Shown here: positions 29,547 through 40,888 of the stretch, one piece after another
How the letters are laid out: the number at the start of each line of letters is the position of its first letter
How positions within the stretch are numbered: position 1 is the first letter of the stretch
Origin: Branchiostoma belcheri
Taxonomy: Eukaryota > Chordata > Leptocardii > Amphioxiformes > Branchiostomatidae
Reading direction: 5' to 3'
Length of the DNA: 64,000 bases
Assembly: GCF_001625305.1 (NCBI RefSeq)
Contig: NW_017803987.1
Location: forward strand, 2,789,291 to 2,853,290
The notes under the pieces: generated by a model
The model's input: the letters and a program-made list of their open reading frames with translations, nothing else
What the model was told of the DNA's origin: nothing
Databases searched by the model: none
Translations under genes and position numbers: made by a program

Positions 29547-31618
29547 CAGTACCGTTCGCGTTATAGTTAACCGGGTACCCCGTTACTAACGAGTTATTTT
29601 TTCGTCAGAAAATGGTTAGAAAATCGTCAGTATTTGGTTAGATTTTCGTCAGAAAATGGTTAGAAAATCGTCAGAAATTATTTCTAACGCGTTACCGTTT
29701 GCGTTAATGTGATAGGGTCGGATTTCATGTTTGTTTTGCGCGCCGACAAGACAATAGCAATTTGCCACCTCCTGGGGCGTCCGCTAATGTGTTGCGATGT
29801 TGCCCCTTGAAAAATAACAGCACCAGAGGCAAGTGGACATGTGATTCGTAAAATAACTTTGTGGTTTATCCATGTGTCGACTGTGTGAAGCGAATTGTGC
29901 TATCTTTTAATGCTATTCTATAGTTATTTCTAGTGGAAAATTACGTTGTGTAATACAATGTATGTCAACAAAGTGTAGCAGTGGGCAGACGATGTCTTGT
30001 ACATTTTGTACCAGCGGCGGCCTACCGCTCTCACAGGACGTCATGGGACGTGACGAAACAAGAAATATCTGCCGTAGAAGAAATATAAATCGGTAACTCA
30101 TGCCTTAAATTCACGGCGGTTTTTGACTCAAAAGAAAAATTATTATAATTTTTGTAAGGCGCGCGGCTTACTAGTACTAGCGGCTTTAATACTCACGGTA
30201 AAATGTACCGTCACTCCCGGCGCAAGGACTCGGTTCGCCAGCTGAGGACTTTCCACAACCATGATGATATCATAGTTAATAAAGGAATATATAATAGATC
30301 TATCATGTTGAAATGATAATTGTAATACATGGTTCTATTTAATAGCGGTAGTTTTGTTTCTTATTTTGAGGGGGGAAACTGTCAAAAATCGAGGGAACGC
30401 AAACTGAGATCGGCTCACTTCCGGGTGCATAACGCCAAAATTTCTCGACGATTATATAAAAATGACCACTCATTTGCCGCCTACGGTAGCGTGTACATGG
30501 TAGTGCGATCATATCGTGCCAAAGTCAGCGTCAAACGTCAGAAAATCCCCGTAAAAATATAGTTGCAAAACACATTTCCCGCGCACTCAGGGCCGGTCGC
30601 CCTGGCCGCTGCCTCCCTGTGTGCAGCATGCTCATTATAATATGCAAGTAGCTACGCTCTGATTGGTTCACCTTAGATGACCTGCGCTGTGATTGGCTAG
30701 AACGAAGCCCGTTGCATGCTGGGGCGCCCTTCCCCGCGCGAAATGATCTCGAGAGAGCCACATTTACGCTGGTTTCTACCTTATTTCTACGACTAATTAG
30801 CAACATCCTAGTGACGAAATGCGTACTCAAAAGAATTTTCGGGAAAAAAAATATATGTACATGTGGATTTGTGGTGCCTTTGGCGTAATTTTGTTGGTCA
30901 CATACAACGTAATGTAACACGGAAGTGCATGGAGTCGGAGTGGCAGCACGGCTTTCCGTCGAGTCCCACTCTAAACAAAACTCCAAGGACATAACAAAAC
31001 TCCCCAAAACTGGTCAATAATTAGCCATAAAAATGTTGGTGGGCACGTGTAAATATGCTGCCTTTTTTCGAGTGTCATAGGAATTTTCCACGATGTTTTT
31101 GCACATCCCTAACGTTACCTCACGCCCGCCGCCTATTATGTACGGCGGACCGGGGCATTTATAACTTCAGATCATCTACTGTAGGTTTGCTTATTCGGTG
31201 GTAAAATAAGTTAACAGAGAAAAACAGCAAAACAAAGTTGACAAACTATAGAAACGCTTGCCTGGGCAACAGTGACAAAAGAAAATGTCTATCAAATTGA
31301 ATTGCGCCGGTGATCGTAAAACGTTTTAAACGTTACAATATAGTAAAATGCAGGCTAGATCAACGTTCCTTCCGCTGTTCCAGCGGTGTGTATCGGTAAT
31401 TTCCCGCCCCGCATGAGGTAAATTAGTACTCCTCCCATTATTCTGTGATGTTACCGCGGCCTGCATATGAATGCAGAAGTCTAACGGAAAAGTAACGGAA
31501 AAGTAACGGAAAACTTACGCAAAAGTTACGGAAAACTTACGGAAAAGTAACGGAAAAGTAACGGAAAAAAAACGCGTTAGTAACGGCCGTTAGGGTAACT
31601 ATAACGCGAACGGTACTG
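29547..31618. mobile_element. 2.07 kb terminal-inverted-repeat element
   Basis: Ends CAGTACCGTTCGCGTTATAG and its complement CTATAACGCGAACGGTACTG, flanked by TA on both sides (29545-29546 and 31619-31620), as for Tc1/mariner-type insertion. Subterminal regions have short repeats: CGTCAGAAAATGGTTAGAAA at the left, AACGGAAAAGT at the right. Internal ORFs (largest about 158 codons, minus strand) do not resemble a transposase, so it is probably non-autonomous. It splits an intron of the exon array; both flanks match an uninterrupted module intron. Confidence 0.85.
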
Positions 31619-31669
31619 TAAGTCATTTCAGACAAGTGTGTATAATAACTATATTGTCCATATAATTAG

Positions 31670-31762
31670 GTGCCTGATGACTGATTTAGCCATGATGAAG
31701 CCTGTCTAAACCTGACGTTGAGCAAGACCAGATAATTTGAAGACCCAAGAGGAAAATATCAG
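31670..31762 (+). ncRNA. Array exon 2
   Basis: Acceptor ATAATTAG; GTGCCTGATGACTGA start; ends GAAAATATCAG before GTGGGA. Stops in every frame. Confidence 0.55.
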
Positions 31763-31850
31763 GTGGGAAAAACCTGAATTGTTCCTTATTGGCCATGTAT
31801 ACTTTGTGTTATTTGAGACAAGTGTGTAACTTGTAATGTTGCTTAGTTAG

Positions 31851-31949
31851 GTGGCTGCTGACTGATGGAGTAGTGAGGAATTCAGTCTGAACTTGACAAC
31901 ATTGGATTGAACCAGACCAGACCAGTTTAAGACCCAAGAAGAATATCAG
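31851..31949 (+). ncRNA. Array exon 3
   Basis: Acceptor GCTTAGTTAG; GTGGCTGCTGACTGATGG; ends GAAGAATATCAG before GTAAGA. Confidence 0.58.
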
Positions 31950-32037
31950 GTAAGAGAAACCCGAATTGAGCATTTTCTCTACAAACTACTTTATGTTATT
32001 TATGACAATTGTGTAACTACATTTTCTGTGTAGTTAG

Positions 32038-32136
32038 GTGGCTGCTGGCTGATGCAGTAGTGATGACTGCTGTCTGAACCTGACAAGACTGGATTGGACA
32101 AGACCAGATGATTTGAAGACCCAAGAGGAATATCAG
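32038..32136 (+). ncRNA. Array exon 4
   Basis: Acceptor TTTTCTGTGTAGTTAG; GTGGCTGCTGGCTGATGC; ends GAGGAATATCAG before GTAAGG. Same length (99) as exon 3. Confidence 0.58.
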
Positions 32137-32224
32137 GTAAGGAAAATCTGAATTGTGCATTTTACTCACTAGCTACTTGGTATTATTTAAGACAACTGTG
32201 TAACTATATTTTCTGTGTAGTTAG

Positions 32225-32291
32225 GTGGCTTCTGACTAAACTTGACTACTGGATTGAACCAGACCAGGTGACCTGAGGACCCAAGAGTCAG
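32225..32291 (+). ncRNA. Array exon 5 (internally shortened)
   Basis: Same start and end as its neighbours but 67 bases long, lacking the GATGCAGTAGTGA part. Donor GTGAGG. Confidence 0.55.
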
Positions 32292-32380
32292 GTGAGGAAA
32301 ACCTGAATTGTGCATTTTACTCACCAGCTACTTGGTGATATTTGAGACAAGTGTGTAACTATATTGTCTGTCTAAGTTAG

Positions 32381-32491
32381 GTGGCTGCTGACTGATCCAG
32401 TAGTGGTGAAGACTGCTGTCTGAACAAACCTGATGACATTGGATTGAACCAGTCCAGACCAGATGATTTGAAGACCCAATGGAAATTTCAG
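32381..32491 (+). ncRNA. Array exon 6
   Basis: Acceptor TCTAAGTTAG, 111 bases, ends CAATGGAAATTTCAG before GTAAGA. Confidence 0.57.
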
Positions 32492-32588
32492 GTAAGAAAA
32501 ATATGAATTCTGCATTTTACATTTGTACCTACCATTTACATGGTGTTATTTGAGACCAGTGTGTAACTTCTGTTGTCTGTATAGTTAG

Positions 32589-32683
32589 GTGGTTTCTGAC
32601 TGATGCAGTAGTGACCTGTCTGGATTGGACCAGACCAGACCAGACTAGACGATTTGAAGACCCAAGAGCAAGATTCATATTAG
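32589..32683 (+). ncRNA. Array exon 7
   Basis: Acceptor GTATAGTTAG; repeats of CCAGACCAGA; ends GATTCATATTAG before GTGAGA. Confidence 0.55.
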
Positions 32684-32866
32684 GTGAGACAATATGCGTT
32701 TAAATTACCAGATTCATAATCACTTCTTAGTACCTCTCGGCAGCTTTCTTTCTCGTAGGCTTTGCACTTTTTTGATCAAGTCTTTTATTATCTTCACCTG
32801 GTCACTTGTTGCCAGAATTCTTGCCTTGTACCAATTGTCTTCTCTTGTTGTCCGGTGTGTCCTTAG

Positions 32867-32995
32867 GGTCATCAGTCCTGACGTTCCTGTCCTGTCTCTG
32901 AGAAACCAGTGATGATGGGCGACTTCTGTCCAAACCAGACCAGAGCTTAGCGAACTGGTTGACTTTTGAAGACATACAGTGAAGAGTTTGCACAG
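32867..32995 (+). ncRNA. Array exon 8 (diverged, altered acceptor)
   Basis: The usual acceptor position reads TTGTCCG instead of ...TTAG; a TTAG 11 bases further in may serve instead. It ends GAGTTTGCACAG before GTGAGA. The next module has GTGTGTCCTGAGGGTC after a good TTAG, showing the two are related. Confidence 0.45.
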
Positions 32996-33151
32996 GTGAG
33001 ACAACTTAGCAGTTTTCTAGAGCCTTACTCTTCCAAAATCTATTCAATTAATGGGATAGTTGAATTGCATGGTCTTATAATTTAGCTATGGTTATTCAGT
33101 GTTGCCTGGGGATGTTTTTCCATCACACTAACTATCCTTTCATATTGTTAG

Positions 33152-33291
33152 GTGTGTCCTGAGGGTCGGCTGTCCGGTCTGGGAGATGACGGCTCAGCAA
33201 ACCAGTTGACTTGAAGATGCAGAAGGAAATGAAGACAGCAAAGCATTGAGAGAAGACAGCAAAGCAGTGAGAGAAGACAGTGGGCACTGTT
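33152..33291 (+). ncRNA. Array exon 9
   Basis: Acceptor CATATTGTTAG; GTGTGTCCTGAGGGTCGGC; a direct repeat AGAAGACAGCAAAGCA near its end; donor GTGAGTATAG. Confidence 0.5.
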
Positions 33292-33734
33292 GTGAGTATA
33301 GTTTATTTGTTCAGCAACACACACATGCCTACATTTCTCAGCCTGGGTGACATCCGATTTGTAACGGCTCCTTTGCAAATTGGATGGCAGCCAGGCTGAT
33401 ACATTTCTATCCTATAATCCACTCATTCAGTCACTTAGCTTGCACTGCTTTTAATAAGTTAATATGTCACACTTTTTAAATTCCTTTTCACATCTTCAAA
33501 CAATTAGTCCCACGAAAGATGTTATAGTGTCTCCAGTATAACCTCCTTGGTCCCACATTGCACTTTTAGTCCTTTGAGATACAGCACGTCACACTTGGAT
33601 TCTTTTTGCAGCACTTTGGACCTTTAAAGGCAACATTGAGCTACAATCATAAACTTGCATGTTGTGTGATATCTTGCATTAGTAAGGCCAATTGCTGTTG
33701 TCAATACAGTGACTTTTGTTCCTCTGTCTTGAAG

Positions 33735-33816
33735 ATGCGGACCACGAGACTGGACTGCAGCAGGAGGAAGAACCAGACCTTTGTAGGCAGGGCTGCATGA
33801 AAGAAGATGGGGAGGT
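33735..33816 (+). ncRNA. Array exon 10
   Basis: After CCTCTGTCTTGAAG; contains ATGCGGACCACGAGACTGG; ends before GTGAGTATGG, a donor context shared with exon 9. Less repetitive than the others. Confidence 0.4.
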
Positions 33817-33857
33817 GTGAGTATGGTTTCTTTATTAACACGAGACAACACTCCACA

Positions 33858-35480
33858 TGCACACACTTGCACTCACATTTCTCTTTTTTCATGTAACGTT
33901 TATAGTAGCCGGCGACTTAAATTTCATGTTAAGCAACACTGAAAAATTCTTCATATTGTATGGTTGAATGCCGAATTGCCCCTAAATTGTTGCTTCAGAC
34001 CTTTACACTTAAATTCTCCCGCCGAAAAACTTTGTATCTTAGCCGGCCGCATTAATTCCTTAGTTATCCTCGCCGTATTGTTTGAATGCCGAATTGTCGC
34101 TTTGGACCTTTACACTTAAATTCTCCCACCGAAAATCTTCGTATTACAGCCGGCAGCATTGTTGTCGTCGCCCCCAAAATTTTCGCTTTAGACCTTTCTT
34201 TACACTTAAATTCTCTCGCCAAAAAATCTGTCTATCTTTGTATTAATTCCACTCAGTCTAATTCCTTGTTCAGTCCATTTTCCCGCCAAAAAAAAATTAT
34301 CTGGCACCCTCATCTGGTTAATTAATTGGATTAAGTTTTCCCGCCAAAAAACTTAGTATATAGAGCACTCTAACCTTGAACTTGTGCCCCCCTCCCCACT
34401 CTTTCTGCCCACCTCCCACACTTCTTCCACAACTCTGAGTATGTTAGTTACACTGTTCTCAGAACTTCTTCGAACATGTAGTCACCACACTCTGCTACAC
34501 AAACACTTTCTTGATCGAGTGCAGTTTTTCCACCACTTAGACTTTAGAATGGTTTCTCGCTCTCCTGGTCAGTCAATGCACTAAGTGTACTCCCCGTGGG
34601 ATGTCTTTCTGGAGACATTGATGCTTCGACACATCAGTATACCAGTGCAATTGACCGACCAGGAGAGCAAGAAACCATTCTAAAGTCTAAGTGGTGGAAA
34701 AACTGCACTCGATCAAGAAAGTGTTTGTGTAGCAGAGTGTGGTGACTACATGTTCGAAGAAGTCCAGAGAACAGTGTAACTAACATACTCTGAGTTGTGG
34801 AAGAAGTGTGGGAGGTGGGCAGAAAGAGTGGGGAGGGGGGCACAAGTTCAAGGTTAGAGTGCTCCATATACTAAGTTTTTTGGCGGGAAAACTTAATCCA
34901 ATTAATTAGCCAGGTGAGGGTGCCAGATAATTTTTGGTGGGAGAATGTAAGTGTGAAGAAAGGTCTAAAGCGACAATTTTGAGGGCAATTTGGCGTTCAT
35001 ACGATACGAAGACGATAACTAAGGAATTAATGCGGCTGGCTAAGATACAAAGTTCTTTGGCGGGAGAATTTAATAAGTGTAAAGGTCCGAAGCAACAATT
35101 TTGGGGGCAAATTTGGATTCATATAATATGAAGAGGATAACAACGTGGAATTTATGCAGCCGGCTTAGATGCGAGGTTTTTCGGTGGGAGAATTTAATAG
35201 TAAAGGTCCAAAGCGACAATTTTTAGGGCAATTTGGCATACATATGATACGAAGAGGATGACTAAGGAATTAATGCGGCCGGCTTAGATACGAAGTTTTT
35301 CAGCGGGAGAATTTAAGTGTAAAGGTCTGAAGCAACAATTTGCAGGCAATTTGGCATTCAACCATACAATATGAAGAATTTTTCAGTGTTGCTTGACATG
35401 AAATTGAAGTCGCTGGCTACTATAAATGTTACATGGCTCCTCACGAAAAAAGAGAAATGGGAGTGCAGGTGTGTGCAAGT
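33858..35480. repeat. 1.6 kb palindrome with internal ~110-bp repeats
   Basis: Arms of about 700-800 bp meet at a ~70-base centre (about 34577-34647). Each arm holds several units with TTCTCCCGCCGAAAAACTTTG and GCCGGCCGCATTAATTCCTT or complements. Inner arms (34384-34576 and 34648-34860) are almost identical, including GGTTTCTCGCTCTCCTGGTC. ORFs in the arms mirror each other and are not genes. Fold-back element or duplicated inverted satellite; no target duplication recognised. Confidence 0.85.
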
Positions 35481-35872
35481 CTGAACCCTGGGACAAGAAG
35501 TGGAAGGATAGATGCGGAAAGAGAGGAATTGTGTTTTGTCATGCAGCGATATAAGCTCAAACTTTGCTATCACTGTTTACGTACTTGTAACAATTCAAAC
35601 CTCCTGCTCCAAAATCCAGGCCTACTCTCAAGCTCATCAAGTAAAGTCTGTCAGCACAAAACATCACTGTCAAACTCTACTAGATCAACATGAGACAAGC
35701 CCTGAATTTTGCAACAGGAAGTTGGCATTGCTTCAACTACATAAACAGTGATAAGAAAGTCTGACTACATGACATGAAAAGAAATCGGCCGAACAAAACT
35801 AAACCTATTATTTCTTCTGAACTGCATTTATCTACTATACATTTGTACCTTCTACTGTAATTATGTAATAAA
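35433..35872 (+). other. Possible 3' end of a plus-strand transcript
   Basis: An 86-codon ORF at 35433-35693 starts inside the palindrome's right end and has no recognisable domain. AATAAA lies at 35867-35872, the best poly-A signal downstream of the exon array. Offered as a possible transcript end only. No gene is supported in 35873-37042; the 201-codon frame at 35872-36477 is AT-rich with no domain or codon bias. Confidence 0.25.
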
Positions 35873-37042
35873 TGTACCTTTTAGTTCTACTGTCTATGAC
35901 TCATTTTAAGTACAAACTATCATCATCATGGATGTATTTTTGTCCGGCTGATTTCTTAGACTCAACTCCTCTCTTTCAAGCATCACACACACAGCTTTCC
36001 TCTACAGAAAGAAAGCACAACATTGCCTTTTCAAATTTCTATAAAGCAATGGGACATATTTCTAACAATCATTATGTGACAAGTATTTTCCCTGAAAACC
36101 TTAATTTGGGATCACCTTCAATACGTACAGTTTTTGTATTGTTTAGAATAATAATAGATGATATTGATTGTGTTTTAAGTCTACTCAGCTTATACCACTG
36201 GCAAAAATATTTAATTTTGAAATGGATTGTTTCAGGGGAAAATGTAATTATACCTTTTCCTCTACTGACATTTTTTAACAAACTTAGAAATGCGCAGTTG
36301 GTTTTGCCATCAATTTTCAATTTCATTTGTTTGACATCATGTACACAACCATGTAGATCTTTCTTTACACAAATTTACATGAGACTTATTTTCATTTCAG
36401 AAAGGGCTTTAAAAAAAGTATGGACTCCAGAATTAAATTGTATAAATGGAGAGGAATTGACAAGTAAAACAATTTGATCTCAGATGCTTTTGAAAATATA
36501 TCCCATTGCCATACAGAATAAAACAACAGACAATATTACAAGTGCTCTCTTCTATAGGAAAATGTACTGTGTTCTCCACCATATCTGCAACAAAAATATT
36601 AAGTCACAACCTTAAACTAGATATTAGTGTACTTTTTCAGAAATGACAACAAAAAGCTGGGAGGGCCAGTTTTAACAATTATTGATGTTTTGAACCAGAA
36701 ATAATTTTGAGGATCGCAGATATGCCCTTGTTATAATCCCAGCATGTTTCACTGTCATTTTTAGGGATCTGCATGAAATGTCCCGATCACGCTTTGCGCT
36801 TAAGTACAGAACGCAGCCGCCACGTATTGCGCTTCATTCGTGCAGGCCGGATGCTTTATGCAAAATGTATAGCTTATGTTTAACAAATGTACAGGTTATG
36901 TTTAACATTAAATCAGCGCAGCCTGAACTTTGAATTGCACAAAATTCAAACGTCAATTATGCAAATTCTAATTGTCAAGTAACGCTTTGCACCATGCAAA
37001 CCCCCATGTTTGAAAGAGTTCGAGAAGCAAAAGCCAACTCAC

Positions 37043-37347
37043 AGTAAGGTCCGATGTTCTCTGGTCTTGTAGACAGGTGGCAGGTCCCACAGCAAACGCA
37101 GGAACACAGACAGGTCCTCCAGGAATTGGCCAATTACACAGGTTAGCAGACAGGTCCCACGGCACACGCACATTTGTAGGTCCTCCAGGAATTGGCCAAG
37201 TACACAGGTTAGCAGACAGGTCCCACGGCACACGCACATTTGTAGGTCCTCCAGGAATTTGACAAGGTCCACAGGATAGCTGACAGGTCCCACTGCGCAT
37301 GCATTCACACTCACAGGAACATGGTCATCAGCTTTCACCTCCATAAC
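37043..37347 (-). CDS. Candidate minus-strand exon with 66-bp (22-residue) repeats
   Basis: On the minus strand an acceptor CTCTCACACCCTAG leads into VMEVKADDHVPVSV, then units of KFLEDLQMCVCRGTCLLTCV, ending at GTGAGT. The repeat is 66 bp (37117-37182, 37183-37248, plus partial copies), so both of two frames stay open; the other reads GGPTNVRVPWDLSANLC. I recognise neither as a family. It could be an exon of an unseen gene or a minisatellite. Confidence 0.3.
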
Positions 37348-38910
37348 CTAGGGTGTGAGAGAAAAACTCATTCAGAAAAATCCCACGCTGAACTTAAAAG
37401 ACAGCAACTGTATTCACAGAACAAGAAGATACAGATTCAACATTTTTAAAGTACAAAAACCTGCTTTGTTTTGTAAGGGAGAAGACCATTATTTAGTGAG
37501 ACAACATGTAAATCAAACAACAGCACAATCAAATTGAGGTAACATTCAAAACATCATACATTTGTAATATTGACCAAACAACAATTGAAGTTGGCATCCA
37601 TCATAATTGTAAAATACCAGTTGGTACAAAAACATAATATATTAAGTCAACCAAGAAACAGTACATTTAATGCATCTGAAGCAGTGACAATACCAGAGTT
37701 CTGAAGTACATATAATACCAACAACACATAAAAATGCATTAAATTTTTAACATTGCATGATCAGCACATTCAAACACGGCTCATTTTGACAGAACATTAC
37801 AGGAAAAGAAGGGATATGGCCCTCTTGAAAAAAACAGTTTGGCAATATCATGATGCATATATGTTAACAGCAATTGTTATCAAGAAGTCAAACAATTACA
37901 ACAACTCATTAAGATTCATAATGACAACTTTATACATTGGCAGATCCACTCAAAATTGTCAGAACATTATAAATCAAGTCATAACAGTTTAAGAAAATAA
38001 ATGCAGGTGATAAAAAGCATTTTATCCATCATGTTAAAGGCTTTTGAGACACTGAAATACAGGAGCATACCATATAAGTATATGATTATGATTCGAAATT
38101 TTCAACCTACCATCAACACTCCATCTCAAATAAAATCAAATCACTTTCCTCCTGCAGAGTGGATTAGAGTGAATTTAGACTTCTGTCAACCCACTAGTAA
38201 GAATTATTGTGAAAACACATACTTCTGAACATTGATGCAAGATATTGCTTAATTTGTGAACCCTGCAAGACAAGAGTGCCTTGATTTTGTAACTGTTGCA
38301 CTTTTTTGCCTTAACTATTCAGAAAAAATGAATTTCTACACTTGAGCCACTCGTCTGCAAACAGTGTATTTGATTTCTGAGCATTGTGTACTTACCTGGT
38401 TTTGTACAGACAAGTATATTCCACTGATGTGCTACTTTAACTAGTATTTCAGCACCAAGGACATTGCCCAATTCTAACGATTAAAGGAATTCTGTAAGAT
38501 CTGAATTGAATGAGAATGCACATACAATATGGGTGCTGTACAGGTATTTCTGATGTGAAAAAGTATGTTGCTGAGATTTGTGTCTTAGATCAGATTTTAC
38601 CTCACAAGTCACAAGACGTAGTACAGTCATTCAGGTGAAGGCCTCTACATAATGTATAAGGAACATTGGCAAACAATGAGTTTAACTTTGCTAAAACATG
38701 GCTGAATGGCAATGAAGGTTAGACATTCTGGAAGAACATGTCAAAATACTGTAAAATTGCTGTGAACGTTTTACATGAATAAGTATAATTTCATAATCTT
38801 CATAAATATTAAATACATGTAAATGTTAATTTCAAAGAGCCAGCTTCAGACAATCAACACCACATCATAAGTAAGGCTAACCTTGGGTTTTTTGTCACAC
38901 GGCATTTCAG
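37348..38910. other. AT-rich intergenic stretch without recognised features
   Basis: Short ORFs only, no repeats I could delimit, no splice-consistent exon. Confidence 0.6.
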
Positions 38911-39032
38911 AATTCAGCTTCCGAAGGACAGTCACTCTACAAGAGCAGCAGCAGCCAGTGCCGGAGGCAGTTTCTACACGAGGTCCTACCCAGAAAGTGC
39001 CAACTTGAAGCTCATTCTGACTGACTGGAAAG
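38911..39032 (+). other. Candidate upstream exon of the LRR gene
   Basis: GGCATTTCAG acceptor and GTATGT donor bracket 122 GC-richer bases. Frame 2 is open throughout (IQLPKDSHSTRAAAASAGGS), but the LRR start codon lies in the 40877 exon after in-frame stops could intervene, so it is more likely untranslated leader. Unsupported by homology. Confidence 0.4.
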
Positions 39033-39258
39033 GTATGTTATGTATACAGTTTGCTATATCTTAGTCTCAGGGTTATATTGGTTAAGTTTTCAAGCAAACA
39101 TTGGGATGGAAGATTGCAACATTTTTTTACTGTTATCAAAGAGGGAAACAGGGGTTCTCCGCCCTAGTTTTATTTGGTGATGTCATACTCATGGTACTGT
39201 AACAATGTATATTGTTAATATTATAAGGAAACAATGACAGTAGTAAGCATTGTATTAT

Positions 39259-39398
39259 GGCCGGTTCTAACCCCTCCCTTGGGCGGGGCCGCTGTCACCT
39301 GTTTGAACACGTGTGAGCGCACTTGCCAGCGTCGTGTTCGAACAGGTGATCTATACGGTAACCGGTACCGTTCGAGGGAAGGGGCTCTAGAACCGGCC
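39259..39398. mobile_element. Hairpin MITE, 140 bp
   Basis: GGCCGGTTCTAACCCCTCCC at the left and its imperfect complement AGGGAAGGGGCTCTAGAACC-GGCC at the right, with a second inner stem CACCTGTTTGAACACG / CGTGTTCGAACAGGTG. No coding capacity. Confidence 0.8.
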
Positions 39399-39506
39399 AG
39401 TTAGGAGTTGAATAAATCAGTTGAGTTCAAGCGTTCACTGAGAGTGGTTGTGTATTCTTACAGTACCAAAATTGAATGCTACCAGAACCAGAAACTTCAG
39501 ATTGAC

Positions 39507-39609
39507 CATGGCCTTTTTCCCCACTAGGATAAAATTGGCTTCGATCCGGATTGAAGTGAATCTATTCGGCTCAATCCGGATAATTTTTTAAGTGGGAAAA
39601 GGGCCCATG
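39507..39609. mobile_element. Small inverted-repeat element, ~103 bp
   Basis: CATGGCCTTTTTCCCCACT and AGTGGGAAAAGGGCCCATG form the ends, with an inner ATCCGGATTGA / TCAATCCGGAT pair. The rest of 39610-40876 shows no gene. Confidence 0.65.
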
Positions 39610-40888
39610 TCACCCTACATATGGCATGTTGTAACATACTACTGTATTGAAATAATTCATAGCTCTTGTCCGAGTCTCCCACAGGCTAATCAGACTAACT
39701 GGGCTTATAGCGGATACTGTCACTGCTTATTTGTCTACACATCACAGGAGTTTTGATTTGTATAATTGCATTATTTCAAGACTTGGAGAGTGAGTTAGAA
39801 ACACAGTCAAATAATGTCTCATGATATTCAGAAATAGGCATATAAACCATTTGAAGTGTTACATTCTATCTTTGTTAATTCTGACTTGCAATGCATAAGC
39901 TGATAAGCATAAGATTTTATTGGAAAGAAACCGCAGTTCAGCACTTGTGCTGCAAGGATTTTGTGAATAATAAACCATTCTCTCTCTCTCATTCTTCTCT
40001 TGATTTCCCTATCTGGAAGGCCCTTCTTACAAATGTCAGCGAAACGACCTTGAGATTATTATTCAAACAGCCAGTTTCAGACAATCAACACAACCACATC
40101 ACTACGACCACTGTAATTTAAAACTGTTTGTTACACTCACTATAAATCTGTGCAGCTACATTTACATGCAAGCAAGCACCAAGGGGGTGAAAAAATACTT
40201 GCTGCCTTAGAGGGCCCTTAGATAGTCAAATGGCTTAAGAACATATAGAACTGTTCCGAATTATTCTTAGGCCAGCCGCCACTCTTATTTGATTTCTCGG
40301 TTCTCTGAGATTTTGAATCTGCATCGGTATAGCCCTTCATAAGCCCTTCACCTGGTGAGCTTCGCAGGCACGTGGCGCTGCGGCAGCTGTCTATATTACA
40401 CTGAATAGCTTGTTACATCTAACCCTTGAACATCTAACTGTGTGACAGGCTGAATAAAAGTTCTAAACGGGAACTATGCGGCTCCAGATGTCTTACTGAA
40501 GGACGACTGCGTGTGCAAGATGTCGGTAGCTTGAGGAATGAATCCCCTCTACTATATACCTTGAACATCTAACTCTAAACATTGTTTAAAGCTATCTAAT
40601 GATAATGCCCCTAATGTACTTGGTGATAGTGAGTTCCACTCTGTGATTATAAGCTTTAGGAAAGAATGATTTTGAACACCTCAATCAATGAATTAATGTT
40701 TAACATTTTAGCAAGGGGACAGATCCAAAACAAAGTGCTGAAAGGACTGACTATATTTTTTCTCCTGGATGAACCAAGACTTACAAGTCTCTCTTTTCAT
40801 GCTGATTTTCCAGGTAATTAAGCATTATTTATTCGATTGTGGCTTTACAAACTTTAAGATTCCTGTTTTGTTTCAGTGACAGGACACC

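Larger units (their letters stand above)
29472..33816 (+). ncRNA. Tandem array of exon-like modules (putative spliced non-coding RNA or leader exons)
   Basis: About ten modules of roughly 190-200 bp follow one another on the plus strand. Each has a pyrimidine-containing tract ending in TTAG, an exon-like block of 67-140 bases beginning GTGGCTGCTGACTGA, a closing segment GATTTGAAGACCCAAGAGGA ending in CAG, and a GTAAG or GTGAG donor. The introns are about 90-100 bp and share TGAATTGTGCATTTTACTCA. All three frames of the standard module contain stops, so it is not protein-coding. A 2.07 kb element interrupts the array at 29547-31618. It could be a lncRNA gene or untranslated leader exons of the LRR gene at 40889. 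Confidence 0.6.

Noticed and set aside
35872..36477. 201-codon plus-strand ORF
   Set aside because: AT-rich, no domain, no codon bias and no splice or promoter support; likely chance.
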